A DNA stretch of 64,000 nt from Euborellia annulipes (Eukaryota; Arthropoda; Insecta; Dermaptera; Anisolabididae). Positions 22,053 through 33,439 of the stretch are shown piece after piece. Numbering within the stretch: the first letter of the stretch is position 1; each line of letters opens with the position of its first letter. The position numbers were made by a program, and so were the translations under genes. The notes under the pieces were generated by a model. That model was given only the letters and a program-made list of their open reading frames with translations. It was not told where the DNA came from and ran no database searches. The stretch is taken from assembly GCA_023213315.1 (NCBI GenBank), contig JAKCPI010005103.1, forward strand, positions 1-64,000, given 5' to 3'.

Positions 22053-22256
22053 GGGTGGGCCAATAGTGCGTGGACGGAAGATTGTGGGCTTATTAACCGA
22101 CATTTTTAAAGTTTCTCGATGGTTCATAATGTGGGGCCTTTAGATATACAAATTTAAAATATTTTTGTTCCAATTGCACCTCATATACAGGGATATAGTG
22201 GTCCATATAAAGTTGTTTTTTTTAAATGGAACGCCCTGTATATTATTGCATATTTG
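22053..22256. repeat. Dispersed repeat with ACGCCCTGTATA end
   Basis: Bounded by CCGGGTGGGCCAATAGTGCG and AAATGGAACGCCCTGTATAT. Strings of the 'ACRCCCTGTATA' type are frequent ends of dispersed repeats in arthropod genomes. No frame inside. This supports, without proving, an arthropod host. Confidence 0.4.
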
Positions 22257-23587
22257 GATTCTACGGCCAATTTTAGTATGACTATGTTATGCAATGTATT
22301 CTTAAACAAACCATTTAGCCGCAAATCAGGCATGAAAAAACGGCTGTCTAAAAAAAAATGAATATCGAGCGAACCATAAAATTTTTAATTAGCCCAATGC
22401 AAATTAGAATTCTTTTAATAAAGGTTCAAGTTCTCTTACGATTTCTCATTGTTTGATTGGTTTATGGCATCAATTACAAGTTTGGTTCTCGACTTTTTAT
22501 CAAGCTGATCGGGAAGCATATTGTACTTCTATTTTGTAACTGAAATCTGACAAATAAATTAGGGCCTTAAAGAAATAGGCCTACAGTATATTTCAAGTAT
22601 AATAAAATTAATTAATCAATTAAAAATATAAATAATTTATGAATAAATATGTGACGCTTTTCCTGTTGACTGAATTGACTCCCTCTTTTAATTCAAATTC
22701 TAATATAATTCAAAAAATTAAAATTTTTTTTACAGTAGATAACAATTTCCCTCTTCTGAAATTTTTTAAGCGAATTTTTCTGGCCATTTGGTCTCTTTAA
22801 AAGGATCCCATTCTTGAGTTTGCTCGCTTCGTGTCACACTCAAGGAACCCCTGTTTTAAATAATAAAATTTAATCTCTTCCAGGATCATTCAATTTAATT
22901 AATGTGCAAAAAAAAGGCCTTAATTTTTTTAAATTAATTTTTCCCTCTATATAATTAATTCATTAACTTGGTGAGATTTAATTTCTTTCTCCATCTTACA
23001 CTTTTTTTTTTTTTTTTTAATTCCTCTCATGAGGAAAAGTTGAAAGACGAATTCTGTGAGATCCGACAAACGAACCTTTTGATCTCCTAACTTTTGCTGG
23101 AAATCTCTTCATTCTTTGAAAGTGTTACTACAGAACGAGAGATACTTATATATTCAAATTTTTTTTCTTTTTTTACTTTCCTTCTTTCATTATGAAAAGA
23201 TTTGAAGTCTTTCAAATTAGACTTCTCAGACTTTGAAAGAATTTAAATTTTTTTTTTTATCAAAGCAACCCTTTAATTGCTATAATTTTATTTAGAAATA
23301 AACCCCTCTTTTCAATATTAATATATTTCATATATCGTCGCCTGAATCACGTAATGCCGTTTCTCAATTTCTATCATTTTTCAGGAGAGCTGTTTATAGT
23401 TCGGTTGTTATATTAAATGTATAGATACGCAAAACAAAAAAACCTAAATAATATGAAAAAACATGGAAATACAGATTCTTCACTTTGTGATAATGTAAAG
23501 AACGCCAGGACATGGCCATACCCGTTATATCTCAATTTTTAATTTTTTTGAGATACGTCATTACGTGATGCAAACGACGATATAGGG
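22257..23587. other. AT-rich DNA with a weak hAT-like end
   Basis: CTTTAAAAGGATCCCATTCT... CAAGGAACCCCTG near 22795-22855 looks like part of an old repeat. Otherwise unannotatable, with several T runs. Confidence 0.3.
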
Positions 23588-24105
23588 TAAAAGAAAGTAA
23601 AAATCTGGTGGAACTGGTCGCTTAGCACAAAACTTTCTCTTCCCATAGGTAATTTCCTTTTCACACCATATTTTTTATAGACATTTATTTAGTTTCCGGC
23701 AGTAAATTATGATTCAAGGTGTAAAATTTAAAAACATAAGAAAATATATTTTTTATTAGCATGGCTACCATTTCTCCTATTTTTCCTATGAAGAGTAGCC
23801 CTTGGGCCATTTTTATTAGTTCATATTTGTTGAGGTATCATTTTATTTCTCTGATTATAAATCTTAGCTCTCACGCCTCAGGGAGATGCCTAACTTAAAT
23901 ATAAAATTTCGACACCTTACTTAATTCCTTCATGCTTTAAATTGGATACAGAAACACAGACAGACCATGTCGCGAAAACCACTTTTTTGGACTCAGGGAA
24001 CCTCAAAATGTGTATATCCATTAAAATCTCAACATCGAATTTTTTGACATGGATTCAATACTTTCTCTCCCTCTCTATATATATATAGATAAAAGAAAGT
24101 AAAAA
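23588..24105 (+). mobile_element. C-element, left half of a head-to-head pair
   Basis: Degraded first hairpin (AATCTGGTGGAACTGGTCGC... CACACCATATTTTTTATAG), ATTAGCATGGCTAC in place of the X-box, a stretch lost after it, then ACTTAAATATAAAATTTCGA, CATGTCGCGAAAACCACTTT, ATCCATTAAAATCTCAACAT and the palindromic end. The next copy follows in opposite orientation with almost no spacer. Confidence 0.75.
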
Positions 24106-24654
24106 TGGTTTTCGCGACATGGTCCCTCTGTGTGTGGGTGTTTTTGTGTGTTATGTCTTCTGTCTGTGTGTCTGCCTGTCTCTGAACAAAATATCTCAAG
24201 AACGAAAAGTGCTAGGAGGCTGAAATTTAATATTTAAGACACCCCCTTGGGACGTAACACGTATCTTTTGAACAAAATCGGCCATAAAGTACTAGTACTT
24301 TACTGATGTTCTTTTTCAGTTTTTTTTTTTTTGATTTTCCAAAAATCTTAAAATTCATAAATCAATTATTTTTTAGATGCTCTTTAAAATGTATATTCTC
24401 ATTTTCACCTTGAAATCTTATGAAGGCTCTTTACTCTTGTACTCCATAGGAAAGATAGGAGAAATGGTTCCCATGGTAATAAAATATCAATATTTTCCTA
24501 TGGTTATTCTTGAATTCAAATGTTCCGTACTCTCGGAAACTAAATATACCTGTATGTCGACACAAAAAAATCTGGTGTGGCAAGCCCAGAACACAACTTA
24601 AGATTACCGAAGGTAAGAGAAAGTTGTGCTGTGCGACAGTCACACCAGATTTAA
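24106..24654 (-). mobile_element. C-element, right half of a head-to-head pair
   Basis: Starts in the ATGGTTTTCGCGACATGGTC block without its own terminal palindrome, runs through CTCAAGAACGAAAAGTGCTA, GTACTAGTACTTTACTGATG, AGATGCTCTTTAAAATG and GTTCCCATGGTAAT (24477-24490), and ends with the full hairpin CTGGTGTGGCAAGCCCAGAA... CACACCAGATTT. It shares or replaces the palindrome end of the preceding copy. Confidence 0.8.
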
Positions 24655-24934
24655 AAAGTTTTACTAGAGTCTGGACACTTTCATTATTAATTTTCAAAAC
24701 TTTCAATTGTTCTTATAGTCTGAGAAATACCCGCACTAAAGTAACATATAAATTATTATTTTATTTTCAATTTGGACTGCCTTTTAAAAATTTTTTTGTA
24801 TTAAATCTTGAGCAAATTTTATTAATTCTATTCCTTACCTACTATTTTATATTTTGTATGTTCTTTTCTTGACTTGTTAGTTTATTTTCATTTTTATCAT
24901 TATTATTTAAAAGTTGTTGATTAAAATCAAAACA

Positions 24935-25180
24935 GGCCCTCGGGCTTGGTGTAGTTGGTAGCGCGCCTGCTTTGTATACCAAGGGTCGAGGGTTCGGATT
25001 CCAGGCAGTCCGATGATTTTATTTAAGCCATCAAATGGCTGGATCCCAAAAGATATATTTACAAATAACGGGTATCGTAAAAAGTCTTAAATAGCCTAAG
25101 TTACCGAAAAGACTGTGCGTGTGTGTGTGTGTGAATGTGAGTGGGAAAAAAGTGTGAGTGTTAAAAAAACAAAAACAAAT
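24935..25180 (+). repeat. tRNA-derived SINE-A, best full-length copy
   Basis: The tRNA-like head GCCCTCGGGCTTGGTGTAGT has an A box (TGGTGTAGTTGG), and a B box follows (GAGGGTTCGGATTCCAGGC, about 24987-25006), the internal RNA polymerase III promoter. The usual internal hairpin is shortened here (TTTAAGCCATCAAATGGCTG). CGGGTATCGTAAAAAGTC, GTTACCGAAAAGACTG, a GTGTGTGTGTG tract and an A-rich tail follow. Confidence 0.8.
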
Positions 25181-25207
25181 CGAAACAGATTGTTAAGTAT
25201 TTTTTTC

Positions 25208-25440
25208 CTAAGAGAGTGAGAACAGGAAGTGGGGGGCGCGCCCCACAGGGCATCTCAGATGAAGTGAACCAGCTCTCGTCTGATTACACAAATCAATGGC
25301 ACTTTTTGTAATGAAATGAGCCTGCGGCTTCTCTCGTATGTTTAATGACATTTCATAGTAGAGATTCACCCAAAAAATGGTTAAACTCATCTTTGGCTGA
25401 ATCACAACTTCCAAAACCGATGGACTTGATGAAAGATCAT
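25208..25440. other. GC-richer block between a SINE and a C-element fragment
   Basis: GTGGGGGGCGCGCCCCACAG has strong dyad symmetry. A 68-codon minus-strand frame spans it without recognisable domains. Possibly part of an unrecognised repeat. Confidence 0.25.
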
Positions 25441-25484
25441 TAATTTTTATTATAATTTATTATTTAATAAAATAATATAATTAT

Positions 25485-25655
25485 TTTACTGACGTACTTG
25501 TGAATTTTTTCGATTTTTCCAAAATTGTTTGATGATAATTCATATATAATTATCTTTTAGATGTAAATTTTCATATCACCCCCAAAATTGTACTTTACTC
25601 TTGTACTTCACAAAGGATACAAGAGAAATAATTGCCACGTTAACAAAATATAATG
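25485..25655 (-). repeat. C-element internal fragment
   Basis: TTTACTGACGTACTTGTGAA, TTTTAGATGTAAATTTTCAT, TACTTTACTCTTGTACTTCA and AAGAGAAATAATTGCCACGT follow the C-element order with many changes. Both ends are lost. Confidence 0.6.
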
Positions 25656-25866
25656 CACCAAACTTAGGATCATATTAAGCGCCGGCTGTTTAATTTCAAT
25701 TTTTTAATCAAAATTTTGATTAAACAGCTGCTACGCAATTTGGGTTTTTATGATCGGAACATTTATTGAAAACTACTAACTATTTAAGGAATAATTTATC
25801 AATTTATCATTGAATTAGTTTGTTCCAGGCAACGAATTGATTATAATGATAGTTGTATTAGTATGT

Positions 25867-25958
25867 TACTAATTATTTTTTTTCCTTTTTGTTTCAGGTA
25901 AGCATCGATCACTAAAATACTGGTTTACATTATCACTTAATAATCGTGAGTTTGCATG
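25867..25958 (+). promoter_or_regulatory. Ratchet-like recursive splice site A with cryptic exon
   Basis: TACTAAT (25867-25873, branch-point-like), a T-rich tract, TTTGTTTCAG (ends 25897) and directly GTAAGC (from 25898): a 3' splice site fused to a 5' splice site. 48 nt later GTGAGT (25946-25951) is a second donor, followed at once by TGCATG (25953-25958), the RBFOX binding sequence. Taken as an exon in phase 0 it would hit TAA after five codons, so inclusion would act as a poison exon. The same layout recurs at 62582. Confidence 0.5.
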
Positions 25959-26270
25959 TTCATATAAATAATGCCACCGCATTATTAAAACAATTCATTA
26001 CTTTTTCCGATATTAAAAATACAGTATATATATTTTTTTTAATCACCTTATCTGACATGTGCTAAAATATTTGACGAATAATTTGAATATTTTTTTTTTT
26101 TTTTTTACTATATCAAATATTTTACTGGTTTTCTATTAATGTTTAGAAAACTTTATCTATTTCACATAAACTAACTAAATATTTTATGATTCATTGTTTG
26201 ATTAGAAATACTGATACTTTTTTTTTAAATCATATTTTAGTTTAAATAAGAAAAAGATGAATGCATTTTA

Positions 26271-26882
26271 CTTTCTCTTACCTTTATATATATGTTAATA
26301 TATATAGAGAGAGAAAGTATTGGATTCATGTCAAAATTCGATGTCGAGATTTTGATGGATATACACGTTTTGAGGTCCCCTGAATCCAAAAAAGTGGTGG
26401 ACATAGTCTGTCTGTGTGTGTGCTCAATTTAAAGCATGAAGCAATTGAGTTAGAATGTTTAAATTTTATATTTAAGTTAGGCACTCCCATAGAGCGTGAA
26501 AATAAGCTTTTTATTAAAATCAGTCAAAAAGTACTTGTACTGTTGCACTTTTTCAGTTTATTTCGATTTTCTCAAAATTCGCTCCAAGGATTTTTTTTTT
26601 AATTTCATAAATCAACTATTTTTTAGATGCTCTTTAAAATGTATATTCTCATTTTACCATTGAAATCTTTTGAAGACCACTTTACTCTTGTACTTCATAG
26701 GAAAGATATGAGAAATGGTTGCTATGGTAACAAAATACGTATAAATCCCATATAAATTTTACATCTTGAATTTTATTATATCGGTGGAAACTAAATTATA
26801 TGTCGACACAAAAAATCTGATGGGACAAGCACAGAATATAACATTCTCTTACCAAAAGAAAGACCAGATTACCAGATTTTTT
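26271..26882 (-). mobile_element. C-element, near full-length copy
   Basis: Terminal palindrome TTACTTTCTCTTACC...AGAGAGAAAGTA, ATGTCAAAATTCGATGTCGA, CCCTGAATCCAAAAAAGTGG, a short GTCT/GTGT tract, TTAAGTTAGGCACTCCCATA, AGATGCTCTTTAAAATG, an X-box-like GTTGCTATGGTAAC (26718-26731), ATATGTCGACACAAAAAATC and a truncated final hairpin. Confidence 0.82.
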
Positions 26883-28009
26883 TATTGATTTTATTTTTAA
26901 ATCTTTTTACTCATGAACCCATTAAGAAAGATTCTGTCCATATTTATTTAAATTAAAAAGTAGCCAATATTATTTTAAATATAAATCTACTTATTACTTA
27001 TAAATTTAATAGCTTAGATCGATAAATGAACTATAGGCTTTAGATCTTGAAATAAGAGCTTTATTTCCAGAGGCGTAACTACATTGCCCTACCCCCCCCT
27101 CTCCCGCAGGAACAAGAATGACGCCCCCTCCTGGAGGGGTCGTATATAGGGGGGGGGGAAAAGAAAAGGGAGAAAAATTGTTTGATGAACCAATCTGTTC
27201 CGTGACGCGGAAAATTTTTGCGCCCGGGTCTCCCCCCCCCCCCCCCGCATTGCGGAGCCTGCGGGGGTGTTATTTACGCCCTTGTTTATTTCTCTTCAGC
27301 AGTGGATTAAAACTTATAGAAAAAAAAACAATTCAACATTAAATTTTTAGCCTCCACACTCTATACGAATTTACGGAGAACAACCCCTTGCCCCTTGTTC
27401 AAGATTTTTTAAAATATATTTTGACTTCCGTTTTATTATTATTATTATTATTATTATTTTAATAATAGTTTACTTTCACTGGTTTTGAATGTTTATCTTC
27501 TATATTATCTCTTCTCTTTAGACATAAAAAGGAACTCTCTCCTCCCCAACTCACCCAATATGGAGGGGAGCAGTATAATAGCATAATATCAAGCACGCTT
27601 TAAATAATAAGAGGGGAGGTGGGGGAGATAAGTACCAACATAAACAACCCTCATAATAAGGGATAGCCTCCTCATATAAAAATGTTTATTTGCTTAATCC
27701 GTTAATATGAGATATTAACTTTTAACTTTAACTAATACTATTATTTGGATAGCAAAAAATACCGAACACAACAATATGCAATTCCAAAATAATTTTTATA
27801 TTTAAGAAAAGTCGGGGTTTTTAACCTCGAATGTTCATAACTCCTGGGTACGCAATATTTTCACATTACTCTTTCTACAAAGAGTAACAATCCTTCTATG
27901 CTTTTACTATGTGTGATTATTTTTTTTGAATTTATGTAAAAAGTTGGAAATTTTCATTGGAAATTATCTACATTTAAGCAAGGAATGTTTCCATTAAAAA
28001 TTTTTCATA
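26883..28009. other. Mixed AT-rich region with C/G tracts
   Basis: 27060-27290 holds AGGCGTAACTACATTGCCCT, an oligo-G tract at 27151 and an oligo-C tract near 27232-27246, probably an old repeat. A (TTA)n microsatellite is at 27436-27465. A 74-codon frame at 27118 is proline/glycine-rich only because of the C/G tracts. Confidence 0.35.
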
Positions 28010-28076
28010 TTAATAAAGAACATAATGACAGAAAACGCATGAGTGTACTTTTGTCCCTCACTATACATTTTTTGTT
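28010..28076. repeat. Tc1/mariner-like terminal repeat fragment
   Basis: ATGACAGAAAACGCATGAGT then GTACTTTTGTCCCTCACTATA match the ends of the element at 42119-42310. No partner end was found nearby. Confidence 0.5.
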
Positions 28077-28109
28077 TCTGTAAACTCGAGTTATTTGGTA
28101 TTACTTGAA

Positions 28110-28795
28110 CCCAAAAAAAAAATCTGGTGTGACTGGCGCACACACACAACTTTCTCTTACCTTCGGTAATCGAATGTTGTGTCTGTGCTTGTCACACCAG
28201 ATTTTTGTGTCGACATGTATTTAGTTTCCGACAGTATGGTACATTCGATTTTCAAGATGTAAAATTTATAAGTATGGCAAAATATTTATATTTTGTTACC
28301 ATGGCAACCATTTCTCCTATCTTTTCTATGGAGAACAAGAGTAAAGTGGTCTTCAGAAGATTTCAATCACAAAATGAGAATATACATTTTATTGAGAATC
28401 TAAAAATAATTGATTTTTGAATTTAAAAAAAATCGTTGGAGCAAATTTTGAGAAAATCGAAAAAAACTGAAAAAGTACATCAGTAAAGTACTAGTATTCT
28501 TTGGTCGATTTTGTTCAAAAGCTTCGTGTGACGTCCCATGGGGGTGGCTAACTTAAATATAAAATTTCAACTTCCTAGCTCTTTTCGTTCTTGAGATATT
28601 TTGTTCACAGACACACAGACACACAGACACACAGACAGACAGACAGACAGACCATGTCGCGAAAACCACTTTTTTGGATTCAGGGGACCTCAAAACGTGA
28701 AGATCCATCAAAATCTCGACATCGAATTTTTGACATGAATCCAATACTTTCTCTCTATATATATATTACATATATACATAGGTAAGAGAAAGAAA
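28110..28795 (+). mobile_element. C-element, full-length copy
   Basis: Complete layout as in the copy at 18611: first hairpin with CTGGTGTGACTGGCGCACAC, X-box-like GTTACCATGGCAAC (28295-28308), AAAAAGTACATCAGTAAAGT, AGATATTTTGTTCACAGACA, a CAGA repeat, CATGTCGCGAAAACCACTTT and the palindromic end. First member of a same-direction cluster running to 30361. Confidence 0.85.
28610..28653. repeat. (CAGACA)n microsatellite in a C-element
   Basis: CACAGACACACAGACACACA grading into CAGACAGACAGACAG. Tandem repeats of this type occupy the same slot in most C-element copies. Confidence 0.85.
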
Positions 28796-28882
28796 AAAGA
28801 ATTTCAATCGCTAATTATAATAAATTTAATAATAACAAAAAAGGCGAATTTCAGCGTTTTTCTTTTAGAAAGTTTTATAAAT

Positions 28883-29035
28883 ACAAAATCTGGTGTACCT
28901 TCGGTAATTGAAAGTTGTGTTCTGTGCTTGTCACACCAGACTATTCGTGTCGGCATATATATAGTTTCCATCAGTGCGGTACATTCGAATTTCAAGATGT
29001 AAAATTATTAAGTATAGGAAAATATTTATATTTTT
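28883..29035 (+). mobile_element. C-element, 5' fragment
   Basis: Shortened first hairpin (AAATCTGGTGTACCTTCGGT... TTGTCACACCAGACTATTCG), then AGTTTCCATCAGTGCGGTAC and ATGTAAAATTATTAAGTATA, ending before the X-box region. Confidence 0.75.
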
Positions 29036-29112
29036 AAATTATTTTTCGAGATCTATATATTTGAATAAGATAATAGTAATATTCAGAATACCCCGATTTG
29101 GACTAAACAAGT

Positions 29113-29187
29113 CATAGATATATTCAACAAGACATGTGAGTGTTTTTTATTGGTGAGGGCCATGGGATGTTTGGCCTCACCAATAAA
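29113..29187. repeat. Flanking hairpin left of a C-element
   Basis: TATTCAACAAGACATGTGAG followed by TTATTGGTGAGGGCC... GGCCTCACCAATAAAAA, itself a hairpin. The outer string is repeated inverted on the other side of the C-element at 29859-29884. Confidence 0.55.
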
Positions 29188-29856
29188 AACTCTGGTGTGC
29201 TGGCGCACAGCACACAACTTTCTCTTACCTTCGGTAATCGAAAGTTGTGTTCTGTGCTTGTCCAACAGATTTTTTGTGTCGATATATATTTAGTTCCCGA
29301 CAGTACGTAACATTTGAATTAACAAGTAAGATGTAAAATTTATAAGTATGGGAAAATATTTATATTTTGTTACCATGGCAACCATTTCTCTTATCTTCCC
29401 TATGAAATACAAGAGTAAAGTGGTCTTCAAACAATTTTGAGAGCAAAATCAGAATATACATTTGAAAGAGCATCTAAAAAATAAATGATTTTTGAATTTT
29501 AATCAAAATGGTTAGAGCGAATTTTGAGAAAATCGAAAAAAACTGAAAAAGTACATCAGTAAAGTACTAGTACTCTTTGGTCGATTTTGATTAAAGCTTA
29601 TTTTCACGCCCTAGGAGGGTGCCTAACTTAAATATAAAATTTCAACCTCCTAGCTCAATTCCTTCATGCTTAAAATTGAACACACACAGACAGCGACAGA
29701 CAGACAGACAGACCATGTCGCGAAAACCACTTTTTTGGATTCAGGGGATCTCAAAACGTGAAGATCCATCAAAATCTCGACATCGAATTTTTGACATGAA
29801 TCAATACTTTCTCTCTATATATATATTACATATATACATAGGTAAGAGAAAGTAAA
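29188..29856 (+). mobile_element. C-element, full-length copy
   Basis: CTCTGGTGTGCTGGCGCACA hairpin, GACAGTACGTAACATTTGAA, X-box-like GTTACCATGGCAAC (29369-29382), AAAAAGTACATCAGTAAAGT, CCTCCTAGCTCAATTCCTTC, a CAGA repeat, CATGTCGCGAAAACCACTTT and the palindrome GGTAAGAGAAAGTA. Flanked by inverted copies of AACAAGACATGTGAGTGTTTTT. Confidence 0.85.
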
Positions 29857-29875
29857 AACACTCACATGTCTTGTT

Positions 29876-30361
29876 GAATATTTATATTTTGTTACCATGG
29901 CAACCATTTCTCCTATCTTTTCTATGGAGTACAAGAGTAAAGTGTGTTTTAAACAATTTTGAGGGCAAAATAAGAATATACGTTTTGAAGAGCATCTTAA
30001 AAAAAATTGATTTTTGAATTTTAATCAAAATCTTTAGAGCGAATTTTGAGAAAATCGAAAAAAACTGAAAAAATGCATCGGTAAAGTACTAGTACTCTTT
30101 GGCCGATTTTGATTTAAAGCTTCGTGTCACGTCCATGGGGTGCCTAACTTAAATATAAAATTTCAAACTCCTAGCTCTTTTGTTCTTGAGGTATTTTGTT
30201 CACAGACACACAGACAAATCACTTTTTTGGATTCAGGGGACCTCAAAACGTGTATATCCATCAAAATCTAGACATCGAATTTTTGACATGAATACAATAC
30301 TTCCAATACTTTCTCTCTCTATATTTTAACATATAAGTATATAGAGGTAAGAGAAAGTAAA
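29876..30361 (+). mobile_element. C-element lacking its first hairpin
   Basis: Begins at ATTTATATTTTGTTACCATG (X-box-like site 29891-29904) and continues to the terminal palindrome AGGTAAGAGAAAGTA. A short CAGACA tract and a loss of the CATGTCGCGAAAAC part mark it as a shortened copy. Confidence 0.8.
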
Positions 30362-31461
30362 AAGTATTTTTATATAAATTTATATTTTTAGGAAATACAA
30401 TTTTCTGTATTATTTAATAAATTGGCCTTGAGGGGGGGGAGGCGTTATACGATTTAATTTTTAAGGTAGTCGTGGTAACCTAAAGTTTGGATACTACTGG
30501 TTTAGAAGGTGATAATGTGATTCTTAGTTAAATTGAAGGGTATTGAACACATTTTTCTTTTTAGGCTCAAAAATACCTTAGGGCTCAAGTAACTTAAGTT
30601 TACCGTCTCTGTGCAATTAAACTTTCAACTATTTAAACTTTGATTAGATGTGGCCATCAGGCCTGTAGACAAATCTTTTTCGGCGGCGGCTGGGGGGGGG
30701 GGGGGTTTGGATGATGTTAGAGGTAATCCCTCTCACTCATATAAAGAAATTTTAAAGAATATAAAATATTTTTTATAATTTCTGACAGTATTTAAAATTC
30801 TTTCTATATACCTACTATTATTTTGGTACAACCAAATACACAAGCTTATAGATTATATGTAGACTTATTTAGAACTACATTAATGACTCCTCTTCTTCAC
30901 ATATCATCTAATCCCTAGTCACCTTTCATACGCTGATTTTCAGTTACGATAAAAAAGGAAAAATGCAAACATATAAATTTACTTTATATTTCATTTCAAA
31001 CAAATCTTTTAAGAGTATTTCTTTGTCTTGTCAGGCATTATTTATTTTCATACCAAAAAAAAAAAAAAAATCAATACTTTTCAATACTGTCAAAATGATT
31101 AATAAGTATGTCAAACGTTAATTGGCTTCAGCTTCACTAATCCTTGTGACTGATTGTTACATATCAATCAGTCCAAATGCTTAAAAAAAGTTCTCCCTCT
31201 GCGGGCGCCCACATTCTTTTTAATATCTTTAATAATTATAGTTTATTTCAATTAATTAATATTTTCATTAATTATTTATTTTTATGGGGTAAAAATGTTT
31301 ATAGAGGTGAATTTTTATTATCCTAGTGTTGAACATACATTTTTTTAATATTAATAGCTTTTAGAAAAGAAACTACTTATTTTTACTCGTTTGAGTTTAT
31401 TTGTTAAATCGAAGGCCTTTGGTTTGGGAAAGGACCTTTTCTACTTTTTTTTTTTATTTAT
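30362..31461. other. AT-rich DNA with G tracts
   Basis: AGGGGGGGGAGGCG at 30430 and a run of about 12 G near 30692 (TTCGGCGGCGGCTGG before it), plus AACCTAAAGTTTGGATACTA that loosely resembles a hAT-type end. No gene recognised. Confidence 0.3.
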
Positions 31462-31545
31462 CAGTCTTTTCGGCATCTAAGGCCATATAGACTTTTAAAC
31501 AATTCACATATATTATTTGCGATACAAATAAGTCAGGCAAATTTT
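31462..31545 (-). repeat. SINE tail fragment
   Basis: CAGTCTTTTCGGCATCTAAG then GCCATATAGAC: the reverse complement of the SINE tail block, without head or hairpin. Confidence 0.45.
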
Positions 31546-33439
31546 CTTTCTTATTTTTCAAAATTCATAAACCCTCTACTTTAATGATTTTAGGATTCAT
31601 AAGAATTTTAATTTTTCTCCCTCTTTTTCTATTCATAAAGTAATTTGACATTTTTATCTAGATGTCTCTCACCTAAGGGGTGAACATTTCCCAAACCAAT
31701 AAATCACAACTTGTAACCATTGACAGGTCTTCAGGCTGTTTGGTCATTTCTTTATTTATCCCTTCTTAAGTGCTCTACGGCTTTTTTTTTATAAAGGAAA
31801 GGACTTTTGTGACCATTTAATGAGAAGAAAAGCTCATACAAAGAATAGACTTTGTATAAATAACGAGGTCAAAATTACCCAAACAAACCCTGATAAATAT
31901 CTGACCAACTAAAACAACGCCCCCCCCCTTCAAATTAATTATTGATATGCAAGCAGCCCTGTCATTGTTTGATAATTATTTAGAACCACGCTTTTTTTTA
32001 TCTAAATTAATTAATTGGTATGAATTTAATTTGCAAATTAGATTAAATGCAACTTTATCCGGTTATTAATTTTTATACAATACAATTTCGTCATTGTATA
32101 CTTCGAGATATAAATGGGTTCTGGGCTCATATAATTTAGAAACATTTTATCGCATCGACAGGAAGCGAACCTCTGATTGCTAGCATAAAAGGCGAAATCT
32201 CTTTCTCTCCGAGCCATAAAAATTGTTCCACATTGTATTTATTGCTCTTAAACTCTTTATTTTCATTCATTCTTCATTCTTCATTTTCCCTCTCTAAGGG
32301 AGTATTTTTCCCTTAAAAATATTTCAAAAACTTAACTTTTTTCTTGTTTAGTTCCCAGAAGTTTTGAATATTTAATTATTTATCAGATTAGTACGTTTAA
32401 GAGATTTTTCTTAGATTGTTATTTAATTATCTCTTCTGACTCAGTTCATGAGACCTTTGCCTTCGTTTCAAAAGCTTATTTTTATTTACCTTATTCTTCT
32501 TACCCATCATAATTTTCAATTCTTTTTTTTTTTTACAAATTTTATAAGTATGTAAAGGTTTTATTAATTAAATATCTATTAAAAAGTTATTATTTTCTAA
32601 ATATAAGAAAATTTTTACTCTTAAACGATATTAAATGGAAATATTTCGTGCAATATATAAATTTATTTAATATATATCTATTAATTATATATCATAATGT
32701 AAAAGATATTTGAATATATGATATGACATGACATTAATGTTCGTGTTTTCAATGCTTGTTTTTTCGATTTTCATGCAATTCTATTTATATAATAATGACT
32801 TGGAAAAATGCGCAATTTGTTTTTTCTTTAACATCAATATTGTGCATGTTTTTATTATTTTTTTTTATAAATTTGAATAAAAAAAAAAACTTTCCTCACG
32901 GATTCCAAAATGATATTAGAAAAAAGAAAATTAAACAAATTTTTTCTTTCACACGGTTAATTTTCGTCCTAGAAATTAATTATTAACGACAAACTAAAGT
33001 AATTTACAAAAAAAAATATACTTATTCATGCCCTTTGTGTATGAAAAGTTAATTTATGCAGGAAACTAGTTCCCATGCATTTTGTATAAGTGATAACGTG
33101 AAAATATATCACAAACGGGTTTCATTCGTTCACCGGTTTTAAGTTTTTCTATCGTACCATCAAAGAAATCACACTATTTATAGGCAGAGATTTTAATATT
33201 ATATATTTCTAACTTTTGACAGCTGTTAAGGCCATTTGGTTTTATGTTGCTTTTAAAAAATTGCTGAGAACTTGTTTTTGTTCCTGAGATCAGACCCTAA
33301 GAACACCTTTGTACTTAAATATTTTTAAAATATCCATCAAAATTAATTTTTTCTTTGAATTTAATAGAGGACGTGAATAGAATAGCCTAAGCTCCATTTA
33401 AATCATACCTATATTTCTCTATTAGAGCAAAGATCATAG
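31546..33439. other. Long AT-rich stretch, no feature seen
   Basis: Includes an oligo-C run at 31920 and a frame at 32756-32986 whose F/I/K composition is that of noncoding AT-rich DNA. No repeat boundary recognised. Confidence 0.3.

Noticed and set aside
24510..24872. 120-codon plus-strand frame
   Set aside because: It runs across the C-element hairpin end into AT-rich DNA; the sequence is repeat-derived.
28600..28660. Tandem CAGACA units as a CRISPR-like or satellite array
   Set aside because: Simple microsatellite inside a C-element with no spacers; sits in the same slot in other copies.
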